From Taklimakanibacter deserti (GTDB taxonomy: Bacteria; Pseudomonadota; Alphaproteobacteria; Rhizobiales; Aestuariivirgaceae): a stretch of 64,000 bases of DNA. The notes below the pieces were generated by a model that did not search any database, was not told where the DNA came from, and was given only the letters and a program-made list of their open reading frames with translations. The stretch's first letter is position 1; every line of letters begins with the position of its first letter. The DNA lies in NCBI GenBank assembly GCA_003574785.1, contig QORU01000002.1:248001-312000 (forward strand). The letters run 5' to 3'. Both the position numbers and the translations under genes were made by a program. Positions 56,819-64,000 of the stretch are shown here, in pieces.

Positions 56819-58006
56819 ATGGAGGTCATTACCACCACCCTAGCCCTCAAGGCCCTCGTCAAGGAACTCGCCCGCGAAGCCTATGTCACGGTCGACACCG
56901 AATTCATGCGCGAGCAGACCTTCTGGCCCGACCTCTGCCTCATCCAGATCGCCGGAAAGACGCGCCAGGCGATCATCGATCCCAAGGCTCAGGACATCGA
57001 TCTCAAGCCCTTTCACGCGCTGATGACGAATGAGGCCGTGCTCAAGGTGTTCCATGCCGCCAGGCAGGATATCGAGATCTTCTTCCATCTCTCGGGCCGC
57101 GTGCCGCATCCGGTGTTCGACACGCAGATCGCCGCCATGGTCTGCGGCTTCGGCGACCAGGTCTCCTATGAATCGATCGTGCGCCAGCTGGCGCGCGCTC
57201 AGATCGACAAATCCTCGCGCTTCACCGACTGGTCGCGCCGGCCCCTCACCGAGAAGCAGCTCAATTACGCGCTCTCCGACGTCACCCATTTGCGCACCGT
57301 CTATGAGAAGCTGAAGGAAGAGCTTGACAAGACCGGGCGCGAGCCGTGGCTGGCGCAGGAGATGGCGATCCTCACCTCGCCCAAGACCTATAATCTGGCG
57401 CCCGAAGACGCCTGGAAGAGGCTCAAGACGCGGCTGCGCTCCAAGAAGCAGCTCGGCGTCCTGATCGCGCTCGCCGCCTGGCGCGAGCGCGAGGCTCAGG
57501 AAAAGAACGTGCCGCGCCAGCGGGTCATCAAGGATGACGCGTTGATCGAGGTCGCCACCCAGATGCCGCAGACGCGCGAAGCCCTCAACGCGTCGCGGGC
57601 GTTGCCGCGCGGTTTCGGCAATTCCCGCGCCGGCGAGGCCATTCTCGCCGCCGTCAAGGACGGCCTCGAGACCGACGCCAAGCTCCTCCCCGCTCTGCCG
57701 GGCGTGCATGAGAAAGTGGCGGAGAGCGCGCAGGCTGCCGCCGAGATCCTGAAACTCGCCCTCAAGATCGTGGCCGAGCGCGAGGGCCTGGCGCCGCGCC
57801 TTCTCGCCAGCGCCGCCGATATCGACGCCGTGGCGCAGGACGACGAGGCCGATGTGCCCCTGATGAAGGGCTGGCGCCGCCAGATGTTCGGCAGTGTGGC
57901 GCTCGACCTCAAGCACGGCCGCGCCGTCATCGGCTTCCGTGATGGCCGGGCCGAGATCATGCCGCATACGGGAAATTTTAAGCCGGCCGCCGCGGCGGCC
58001 GAATAA
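56819..58006 (+). CDS. rnd: Ribonuclease D
   Basis: A 3'-5' exoribonuclease that trims tRNA precursors. The 395 residues start MEVITTTLALKALV; an ATG 17 codons earlier lacks a ribosome-binding site and family resemblance. The DEDDy catalytic residues are visible: TVDTEFMRE near 27, FHAARQDIEIFFH near 80 and YALSDVTHL near 152. An HRDC domain follows at about 210-290. An AT-rich segment before the gene is a likely promoter. Confidence 0.94.
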   Translation: MEVITTTLALKALVKELAREAYVTVDTEFMREQTFWPDLCLIQIAGKTRQAIIDPKAQDIDLKPFHALMTNEAVLKVFHAARQDIEIFFHLSGRVPHPVFDTQIAAMVCGFGDQVSYESIVRQLARAQIDKSSRFTDWSRRPLTEKQLNYALSDVTHLRTVYEKLKEELDKTGREPWLAQEMAILTSPKTYNLAPEDAWKRLKTRLRSKKQLGVLIALAAWREREAQEKNVPRQRVIKDDALIEVATQMPQTREALNASRALPRGFGNSRAGEAILAAVKDGLETDAKLLPALPGVHEKVAESAQAAAEILKLALKIVAEREGLAPRLLASAADIDAVAQDDEADVPLMKGWRRQMFGSVALDLKHGRAVIGFRDGRAEIMPHTGNFKPAAAAAE

Positions 58007-58079
58007 GCCCTCCCTGCCCTTGAGGAACGCCTTGTGCTAGGCTTGCTGCGCCGGGGGCTGTCCGCAGGGAGGATCAGCC

Positions 58080-58373
58080 ATGCCTGCCTTCATCATCCTG
58101 TCGAGCTTCACCGACCAAGGCGTCCGCGCCGTCAAGGATACGACCAAGCGGGCCGAGAAATTCAAAGAACTCGCCAAGCAGCACGGGGCGACCGTCAAGG
58201 ACCTTTACTGGACACTCGGCCAGTACGATGTCGTCGCCATCGTCGATGCGCCCGATGTAACGAGCATGACGGCGCTCGGACTCACCCTCGGCATGGCCGG
58301 CAATGTCCGCACCCAGACGCTGCCGGCTTTCTCCGCCGACGACATGGCCAAAGTGCTGGCCAAGGTGAAGTGA
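58080..58373 (+). CDS. GYD domain-containing protein
   Basis: A 97-residue protein of the GYD family (PF08734), small dimeric-barrel-like proteins of unknown role. The core is FTDQGVRAVKDTTKRAEKF, LYWTLGQYDVVAIVDAPD and the central GLTLGMAGNVRTQTLPAF. GGGAGG lies seven bases before the start. It is 73 bases after rnd and may be co-transcribed with it. Confidence 0.9.
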   Translation: MPAFIILSSFTDQGVRAVKDTTKRAEKFKELAKQHGATVKDLYWTLGQYDVVAIVDAPDVTSMTALGLTLGMAGNVRTQTLPAFSADDMAKVLAKVK

Positions 58374-58513
58374 GCGTCAAGCGTATCGCTTAGTCTAGTC
58401 CGCGACTCTGCTTCTGGCATTTGTTGGGCATGAAGCTCCTTGTCCATTGGCCAAGGACTCACACTCATTTCGTCCCGGCGGGAGGAACTGGTCCGACTCG
58501 TTTAATCGAAGGC

Positions 58514-58765
58514 TCATCGGCAATACTCGATGGCGATAAAACACAACGCTCCACTTAGAATGATCATCCACGCGATCAGCGAGCAGTAGTCGCACCGCCG
58601 GGGATCAAAGAACACGTGGTTACTCCAAATTCGCACTCCCAGATAATTCTCGAGACGCAGCTGATCCGGATGAAAAACAGATACGCATGTCCCAAGCGCC
58701 AGGAGAATGACAATCAATGCGATGCCATATCCAATGGGCGGCATTAGGGTTGCGACCGAACACAT
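58514..58765 (-). CDS. Small two-helix membrane protein, hypothetical
   Basis: An 83-residue frame with hydrophobic segments at about 9-28 and 62-80 separated by a polar Cys-containing loop (RRCDYCSL). An alternative start is seven codons in (MPPIGYGIAL). Base composition is visibly less GC-rich than the neighbours. No ribosome-binding site is obvious and I do not recognise a family. It lies between the GYD gene and ppx, within an otherwise conserved cluster, so it may be a local insertion. Confidence 0.45.
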   Translation of the reverse strand: MCSVATLMPPIGYGIALIVILLALGTCVSVFHPDQLRLENYLGVRIWSNHVFFDPRRCDYCSLIAWMIILSGALCFIAIEYCR

Positions 58766-58795
58766 GCGCTGTTTATATCGCGCAAATACCTCGAT

Positions 58796-60307
58796 TCAAA
58801 CGATCTCAATCCTGGAAGTACGTCCCATCTGGCCGGCGAGCGCAGCCAGCCGCTTCTCGACCCGCTCGCCCATGAGGTCGGCGAATTTCTTCGGCACCCG
58901 GAGGATCAGGCCCTTGGTGCCTTCGGCCTCGATGCCGATCTTGGGCAGGACGCCCGGCATGGCGGCGGTGATGATGTAAGCGAGGCGGAACACATCGCTC
59001 AACAACCGCGCCCGCTCCAGCATCTTGTCGTCGACCAGGCGGGCGAGATTGCTGGTCATGCCCTCCTCCTCGCCCTCATAACGATAGTAGATGGTGAGCG
59101 CCATGAAGATACGGCCGGCATGGTCGATATCGACGAAGGCGGCTTGCGAGATCATGCCGAGCGAGCGCTGGGCGCGGTAGTCGGGATGCGCCCGCCAGCC
59201 GATATCGGCGAGGAGGCATGCGGCATGGCGCAAACGGCGCTCGGACTCGGTCTCCTCGAAGCTCTTGTGCATGAAGAGCTTGTCGGTCCAGTCGCAGAGC
59301 TCGAGCTCGTGCTCGGGAGAGCGTGCATAGCGGCAGCAGAACTCCCAGCAGGAAGAGAGCAGCGCATCGGCGTCGCGCTTGCGCTTGGGCAGCTTCGAAT
59401 AGAGCAGCCCCTCGCGCACGCCATAGATCGACACCACCATCTGCTTGACCTTGGACTTGGCCAAGAGGCGCTCGAGCACGAGCGCGCCATAGGGCAGCGT
59501 GTCGATGCGGCTGCGCGACACCGACTTGATGTCCTTGAGCGAGGATGAGGAGAGATGCGAGACGAGATCGGCCACCGAGCGCGCCTGCTCGCGTCCGATC
59601 GTGTAATTGTGCAGCACGTGCAGCGGATAGCGCGTCTGCGCCATGTGGATGCGCGCGATGTTGCGCCAGGTGCCGCCCACCGCATAGAGATTGCGCCCCT
59701 TGAGCTGGGTCAGAAGCGGCGAGGAATCGAGGTAGTTGTCGATGATGTCGCGCGCCTTGGCGACCGAGCCGCCCGACATGTCCAGGAGCCGCAAAGGCCC
59801 CAAGGGGAAGGTGACCCCGTCACGGATGCGGCCCTCGCCGACATCGATGAGCTCGAGGCTGCCGCCGCCCAAATCGCCGATCAGCCCGTCGGCGCCGGTG
59901 ACGCCCGCCATCACCCCCATGGCGGCGAGCCGTGCCTCTTCCTTGCCCGAGAGCACGTCGATATGGGCGCCGAGCGCCTCTTCCGCCATGTCCACGAATT
60001 GCGGACCGTTTTCCGCTTCCCGGGCCGCAGCGGTCGCCACGGCATAGACTTCGCGAGCGCCGATCTGGCGCGACAGGGCCTTGAAGCGGCGCAAGGCGGA
60101 GAGCGCCCGCTCCATGCCTTGCGGGTTGAGCTGGCGGGTCGTGGCGACGCCGCGGCCCAAGCCGCAAAGGAGCTTCTCGTTGAAAACCGGCGTGGGCGCC
60201 CGGCGCAGACCATCATACACGACGAGACGCACCGAGTTCGACCCGATGTCGACGACGGATACCGGCCGGTATTTCGTCGACCCGCTACCTAACCTTTTTC
60301 GCTTCAC
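58796..60307 (-). CDS. ppx: Exopolyphosphatase, Ppx/GppA family
   Basis: Releases phosphate from polyphosphate or converts pppGpp to ppGpp. The 503 residues begin with an actin-fold phosphate loop ([16 protein letters not shown] near 19), then [11 protein letters not shown] near 107 and [16 protein letters not shown] near 150, and end with an HD-like helical region. Its ATG overlaps the ppk stop (ATGA), so synthesis and breakdown of polyphosphate are translationally coupled. Confidence 0.94.
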   Translation of the reverse strand: MKRKRLGSGSTKYRPVSVVDIGSNSVRLVVYDGLRRAPTPVFNEKLLCGLGRGVATTRQLNPQGMERALSALRRFKALSRQIGAREVYAVATAAAREAENGPQFVDMAEEALGAHIDVLSGKEEARLAAMGVMAGVTGADGLIGDLGGGSLELIDVGEGRIRDGVTFPLGPLRLLDMSGGSVAKARDIIDNYLDSSPLLTQLKGRNLYAVGGTWRNIARIHMAQTRYPLHVLHNYTIGREQARSVADLVSHLSSSSLKDIKSVSRSRIDTLPYGALVLERLLAKSKVKQMVVSIYGVREGLLYSKLPKRKRDADALLSSCWEFCCRYARSPEHELELCDWTDKLFMHKSFEETESERRLRHAACLLADIGWRAHPDYRAQRSLGMISQAAFVDIDHAGRIFMALTIYYRYEGEEEGMTSNLARLVDDKMLERARLLSDVFRLAYIITAAMPGVLPKIGIEAEGTKGLILRVPKKFADLMGERVEKRLAALAGQMGRTSRIEIV

Positions 60308-62487
60308 TTCTTGGCTCTGGACTTCCTGCCGACGCGGCCAGTTATTGGTGGCGGCAGACTACCTTTAAGCGATCTACCGCGTCCAGAGAGAGATGGATTC
60401 TTCATGAAGTAGGTGTGGGCGTTGAATGGCTCCTCGTCGGGACCTGGCGCTATACGCCGCGACGAACCGTCGGACAGGAGTTCCCAGCTCTGCTCGTTGT
60501 CCTTCATGTTGGCCATCATGATCTGGCCCAGCACCTGCTCATGCACGGTCGGGTTTTCGATCGGGATCAGCGTCTCGACGCGGCGATGCAGGTTGCGCGG
60601 CATCCAGTCGGCGGAGGCGATATAGACCCGGGCGTTCGGGTCCGGCAGCCCATGGCCCTGGCCGAAGCAGATGATCCGGCTGTGCTCGAGGAAACGCCCG
60701 ATGATGCTCTTGACGCGGATGTTCTCCGAAAGGCCGGGGACGCCGGGCCTCAGGCAGCATATGCCGCGCACCACGAGGTCGATCTGCACGCCCGCCTGGC
60801 TTGCCGCATAAAGCGCATCGATGATGCCCGGATCGACCAGCGAGTTGAGCTTGGCCCAGATCTGGCCGGGCCGCCCGGCCTTCACATGCTCGATCTCATC
60901 CTCGATGTCCTCGAGGAGCTGTGTCTTCATGTCGAGCGGCGACAGCGAGATCTTCTCCAGGTCCTCGGGCTCGGCATAGCCCGAGATGTAGTTGAAGAGC
61001 CGTGACGCGTCGCGCCCCAGCGCCGGATCGCAGGTGAAGAAGGAGAGGTCCGTATAGATCTTCGCCGTCACCGGATGATAGTTGCCGGTGCCGAAATGCA
61101 CATAGGTGCGCATATTGCCGCTCTCGCGGCGCACCACCATCGACACCTTGGCATGGGTCTTGAGCTCGATGAAGCCGAAGACCACCTGGGCGCCGGCGCG
61201 CTCGAGATTGCGCGCCCACTGGATATTGGCCTCTTCATCGAAGCGCGCCTTGAGCTCGACCAGCGCCATGACGGACTTGCCGGCCTCGGCCGCCTTGACC
61301 AGTGCGGCGACGATCGGGCTGTCATTGGACGTGCGGTAGAGCGTCTGTTTGATGGCGACGACGTCGGGATCCTGCGCGGCCTGCTTGACGAACTGCACGA
61401 CGACGTCGAAGGACTCGTATGGGTGATGGACGATGATGTCCTTCTGGCGGATGGCGGCGAAGCAATCGCCGCCGTGATCGCGGATGCGTTCGGGGAAGCG
61501 CGCGACGAAGGGCTTGAACTTGAGGTCGGGGCGCTCGTCGAGGATGAGCTGCTTGGTGTCGGAATAACCGATGAGGCCGAGGCATGTCACCATCTCGTCG
61601 CTCGACACGCCGAGCTCGTCGGCGATGAAGTCGCGCAGGTTGGACGGGCATGCGGCATCGACCTCCATGCGGATCACCGATCCACGGCGGCGTCGCTTGA
61701 GCGCGCTTTCGAACACCAGCACCAGGTCTTCGGCCTCTTCCTCGATTTCGATGTCGCTGTCGCGGATGATGCGGATGAGGCCCTGGCCCAGCACGTCATA
61801 TCCGGGGAAAAGACGCGGCACGAACAGGGTCAGCATGTTCTCGAGCGAAATGAAGCGGGCCTGGCCCGTGCTCGTGCCGGGCAGCCTTATGAAGCGGTCG
61901 AGCTGCTGCGGAATGGGCAGCAGCGCGTTCATCAGGCCGGCGTCGCGCCTCCGCTTGAGCTGCAGCGCGATAATGAAGCCGCGATTGGGGATGAAGGGGA
62001 AAGGATGGGCGGGATCGATGGCGATCGGCGTCACCACGGGAAGGATGTGGCCGAGGAAGCGCTCGTCGAGCCAGGCGCGCTCCTCATCGGTGATCTCGCT
62101 TGGATCGACGATGCGGATGCCGTTCTCGCTCAATTCGTCGCGCAATTGCAGGAAGCGCGTATCCTGCTCGGTCATCAGCTCCTGGGCAAGCTTGCGCACC
62201 TGCTCGAGCTGCTCGGCCGGCGTCAGGCCGTCCTGGCTCAACTCGACCAGCTTGGCGCGCATCTGGCCGACGAGGCCCGCCACGCGCACCATGAAGAATT
62301 CATCGAGATTGTTGCCGGAGATCGACAGGAAGCGCAGCCGTTCGAGCAGCGGGTGGTTTTTGTTGCGCGCCTCTTCCAGGACCCGCATGTTGAAGATGAG
62401 CCAGGACAGCTCGCGATTGATGAAGCGGCTGGGATCGCTGAGCGGGGCCTCAACCTTGGGTTCGATCGTGAGAGAGATTTCGTTCAT
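60304..62487 (-). CDS. ppk: Polyphosphate kinase 1
   Basis: Makes long-chain polyphosphate from ATP, reversibly. The 727 residues have an N-terminal helical domain ([19 protein letters not shown]), a head domain and two phospholipase D-like catalytic domains. The autophosphorylated histidine lies in [19 protein letters not shown] near 450. The second histidine region follows near 600. It is upstream of and overlaps ppx, and sits 76 bases downstream of hdaA on the same strand. Confidence 0.97.
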   Translation of the reverse strand: MNEISLTIEPKVEAPLSDPSRFINRELSWLIFNMRVLEEARNKNHPLLERLRFLSISGNNLDEFFMVRVAGLVGQMRAKLVELSQDGLTPAEQLEQVRKLAQELMTEQDTRFLQLRDELSENGIRIVDPSEITDEERAWLDERFLGHILPVVTPIAIDPAHPFPFIPNRGFIIALQLKRRRDAGLMNALLPIPQQLDRFIRLPGTSTGQARFISLENMLTLFVPRLFPGYDVLGQGLIRIIRDSDIEIEEEAEDLVLVFESALKRRRRGSVIRMEVDAACPSNLRDFIADELGVSSDEMVTCLGLIGYSDTKQLILDERPDLKFKPFVARFPERIRDHGGDCFAAIRQKDIIVHHPYESFDVVVQFVKQAAQDPDVVAIKQTLYRTSNDSPIVAALVKAAEAGKSVMALVELKARFDEEANIQWARNLERAGAQVVFGFIELKTHAKVSMVVRRESGNMRTYVHFGTGNYHPVTAKIYTDLSFFTCDPALGRDASRLFNYISGYAEPEDLEKISLSPLDMKTQLLEDIEDEIEHVKAGRPGQIWAKLNSLVDPGIIDALYAASQAGVQIDLVVRGICCLRPGVPGLSENIRVKSIIGRFLEHSRIICFGQGHGLPDPNARVYIASADWMPRNLHRRVETLIPIENPTVHEQVLGQIMMANMKDNEQSWELLSDGSSRRIAPGPDEEPFNAHTYFMKNPSLSGRGRSLKGSLPPPITGRVGRKSRAKK

Positions 62488-62563
62488 CGCGCCAAATCCT
62501 GCCGGAGACCCCGAATTTCAGGCTCATAATCGGGCCATGTGACCGAACGATGAAGGCTGTTGG

Positions 62564-63268
62564 TTAACCGTCCTCGCCCGTGAACAGGCCCGGGGAAACT
62601 ATATCCCCAAGCACCTTTGCGGCAAAATTCCGGGTCACTTCGGCCCTTTCCTCGAGCGCCCGGCGGTCGATCTCGGCCACCAGGCTGCGGGCGGCGGCGA
62701 GTTCCCGCGGCATGCGGGAAATGAGGTAGCTGACCGTGGCCTCGTCCACCCCGATCTGCCGGTCGGCGAAGAGCTTGACCAGGACGCCCCGCAGGAGCGC
62801 ATCATCCGGCGGTCCCAATTGCGCTATCGGCGCCGCCTTGAGCCTCGACAGCAGGTCCGGGAGTGCTATCCCCCAGGCTGGCGGCGGTGCCAGCGCCGTG
62901 ATCAGCACATAGGCCTTCTGCTCGCGGGCGAGATTGAGGAGATGGAAAAAGGCCGGTTCGTCCAGCGCCTCGCCCGGCGCGTCCTCGATGACCAGGGCCC
63001 CCTTCTCCAGGAGCCATGGCACCGCGTCGGCGCGGACCTCGGAAGGGCGGGCCACCGAGGCGCCCGTCATCTCATGCCAGACGGCCGCGAGATGGGATTT
63101 GCCGCTTCCAGGGGGCCCGAGGAGAATCAGCACGTTCGACGGCCAATTGGGCCAGAGGTCGATCAGCGCCACCGCCTTGGCATTGGACGGCGTCACGAGG
63201 AAATCGTCGCGTCCGGTGGCGGGACGATGCGGCAGGTCGAAAGCGAGCTGACGGCCTTCGCCCGACAT
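62564..63268 (-). CDS. hdaA: HdaA, DnaA-related regulator of replication initiation
   Basis: A 234-residue AAA+ protein that, with the DNA polymerase sliding clamp, promotes DnaA-ATP hydrolysis and prevents over-initiation. The N-terminal clamp-binding motif QLAFDL is at residues 7-12. The Walker A motif is GPPGSGKSH at 51-59, and VIEDAPGEALDEPAFFHLLN corresponds to the Walker B region. There is no DnaA domain IV, which separates it from DnaA itself. It lies between the AI-2E family gene (shared base at the stop/start) and ppk. Confidence 0.92.
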   Translation of the reverse strand: MSGEGRQLAFDLPHRPATGRDDFLVTPSNAKAVALIDLWPNWPSNVLILLGPPGSGKSHLAAVWHEMTGASVARPSEVRADAVPWLLEKGALVIEDAPGEALDEPAFFHLLNLAREQKAYVLITALAPPPAWGIALPDLLSRLKAAPIAQLGPPDDALLRGVLVKLFADRQIGVDEATVSYLISRMPRELAAARSLVAEIDRRALEERAEVTRNFAAKVLGDIVSPGLFTGEDG

Positions 63269-64000
63269 TACTTCGACCGGCTCCGCCGCTTGGGTTCGGC
63301 GGGTTTTTCCTGAGTCGGCACACCGAGATAGAGCGGGCTCTTGAGATATTGCTGCAGCGCAAAGCGCACCAAGACGCCGACCGCGGCCGCCAGCGGCACG
63401 GCCAGCAGCAGGCCGACAAAGCCGAACAGATAGCCGAAGGCGAAAAGCGCGAACATCAGCCAGACGGGATGCAGGCCGATGCGGTTGCCGACCAGGTTGG
63501 GCGAGAGGAAATTGCCCTCGATGAACTGGCCCAAGCCAAAGATGCCGACGATGATGATGATCTGCAGCCAGTCGGGCCAGAACTGGATCAGCGCCATGCC
63601 GATGGCGAGGACGCCGCCGATGATCGAACCGACATAGGGGATGAAGCTCAGAAGTCCCGCTCCCAGCCCGATCAGCAGGCCGAAATTGAGCCCGGCAAAG
63701 GACAGCGCCACGGCATAGAAGATGCCGAGCAAGAGGCAGACGGTGCCCTGGCCGCGGATGAAGCCCGCCATAGCCTCGTCGATCTGACGTGCGAGGGCAC
63801 GGATCGTGTTGTGGTGATCGCGCGGAAGCCAGCCATCGACCTTAGCTACCATGTGATCCCAGTCGTTCAGCATGTAGAAGGCCACGATCGGCGTCACGAT
63901 CAGGAGCGAGATGACATTGACCAGCGCCAGGCTGCCGGACAGGATCGAGGTCAGGATCGCCGCGAGCCACCCCGCCGCCTTGCCGGCAAGGTCGGAGAGC
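63268..64000 (-). CDS. AI-2E family transporter (PerM-like), partial
   Basis: The C-terminal ~243 residues of a multi-span inner-membrane protein of the AI-2E transporter/PerM family. The frame is open to the right edge of the window, so the N-terminus is missing. Typical features are FYMLNDWDHMV, LIGLGAGLLSFIPYVGSIIGG and the last helices around FGYLFGFVGLLLAVPLAAAVGVLVR. The usual conserved position just before hdaA fits alphaproteobacterial gene order. Its transported substrate is unknown; the family name overstates what is known. Confidence 0.92.
   Translation of the reverse strand, partial: LSDLAGKAAGWLAAILTSILSGSLALVNVISLLIVTPIVAFYMLNDWDHMVAKVDGWLPRDHHNTIRALARQIDEAMAGFIRGQGTVCLLLGIFYAVALSFAGLNFGLLIGLGAGLLSFIPYVGSIIGGVLAIGMALIQFWPDWLQIIIIVGIFGLGQFIEGNFLSPNLVGNRIGLHPVWLMFALFAFGYLFGFVGLLLAVPLAAAVGVLVRFALQQYLKSPLYLGVPTQEKPAEPKRRSRSK

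Overview
The window is GC-rich chromosomal DNA of an alphaproteobacterium, most likely from the Hyphomicrobiales (Rhizobiales). The lineage call rests on gene content and order. The window has an iscR-led suf operon, the blocks rne-amiC-mrcA-prfB and accB-accC-aat, a gene for the complex I accessory subunit NDUFA12, the set AI-2E transporter-hdaA-ppk-ppx-rnd-aspS, a B12-dependent ribonucleotide reductase, and rhizobial-type intergenic palindromes. It is mostly core housekeeping DNA. I saw no rRNA, tRNA, CRISPR array, prophage or insertion sequence.

Layout. 1-5.1 kb: Fe-S assembly operon on the minus strand (iscR, cysteine desulfurase, sufB, two small extra genes, sufC, start of sufD), with a near-consensus IscR box upstream and a divergent alpha/beta hydrolase. 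5.8-9.9 kb: aquaporin Z, then the divergent oxyR/katG peroxide-defence pair and a strong terminator. 9.9-11.5 kb: GC-rich inverted repeats, an ECF41-type sigma factor and its carboxymuconolactone-decarboxylase-like partner. 11.5-13.9 kb: NamZ-like muramidase and anmK (MurNAc salvage). 13.9-20.4 kb: tyrS, a RidA-family gene, a large YhdP/AsmA-like envelope protein and a Rieske oxygenase. 20.4-28.7 kb: prfB with its programmed frameshift, mrcA, amiC, a long rne leader and rne.

28.8-34 kb: M48 protease, DsbA-like protein, aroQ, accB, accC and aat. 34-40.4 kb (minus strand): amidase, DUF2155, methyltransferase, MlaD-like protein, NDUFA12 and a DedA-PAP2-LssY fusion. 40.5-43.5 kb: MFS exporter and an S41 peptidase-like protein lacking the usual catalytic lysine. 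43.5-48.2 kb: a 1 kb mostly non-coding stretch with paired NrdR boxes and a structured leader, then nrdJ. 48.2-49.6 kb: a small accessory patch with a solitary VapB-type antitoxin, an OGFr-N domain protein, twin palindromes and a 25-residue Lys/Ala peptide. 49.6-54.8 kb: ceramidase, L,D-transpeptidase, an unknown periplasmic protein and a glycosyltransferase made of two tandem copies. 54.8-64 kb: aspS, rnd, a GYD protein, a small membrane protein, ppx, ppk, hdaA and the end of an AI-2E family transporter.

Themes: Fe-S supply and oxidative stress (suf, oxyR/katG); cell-wall synthesis and recycling (mrcA, amiC, namZ, anmK, L,D-transpeptidase); envelope lipid handling (YhdP, MlaD, DedA/PAP2, ceramidase); deoxynucleotide control through NrdR; and polyphosphate and replication control (ppk, ppx, hdaA). 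I found no convincing new multi-gene system. The items most worth following up are the nrdJ leader, the 48.2-49.6 kb patch, the tandem glycosyltransferase and the NamZ-AnmK pair.
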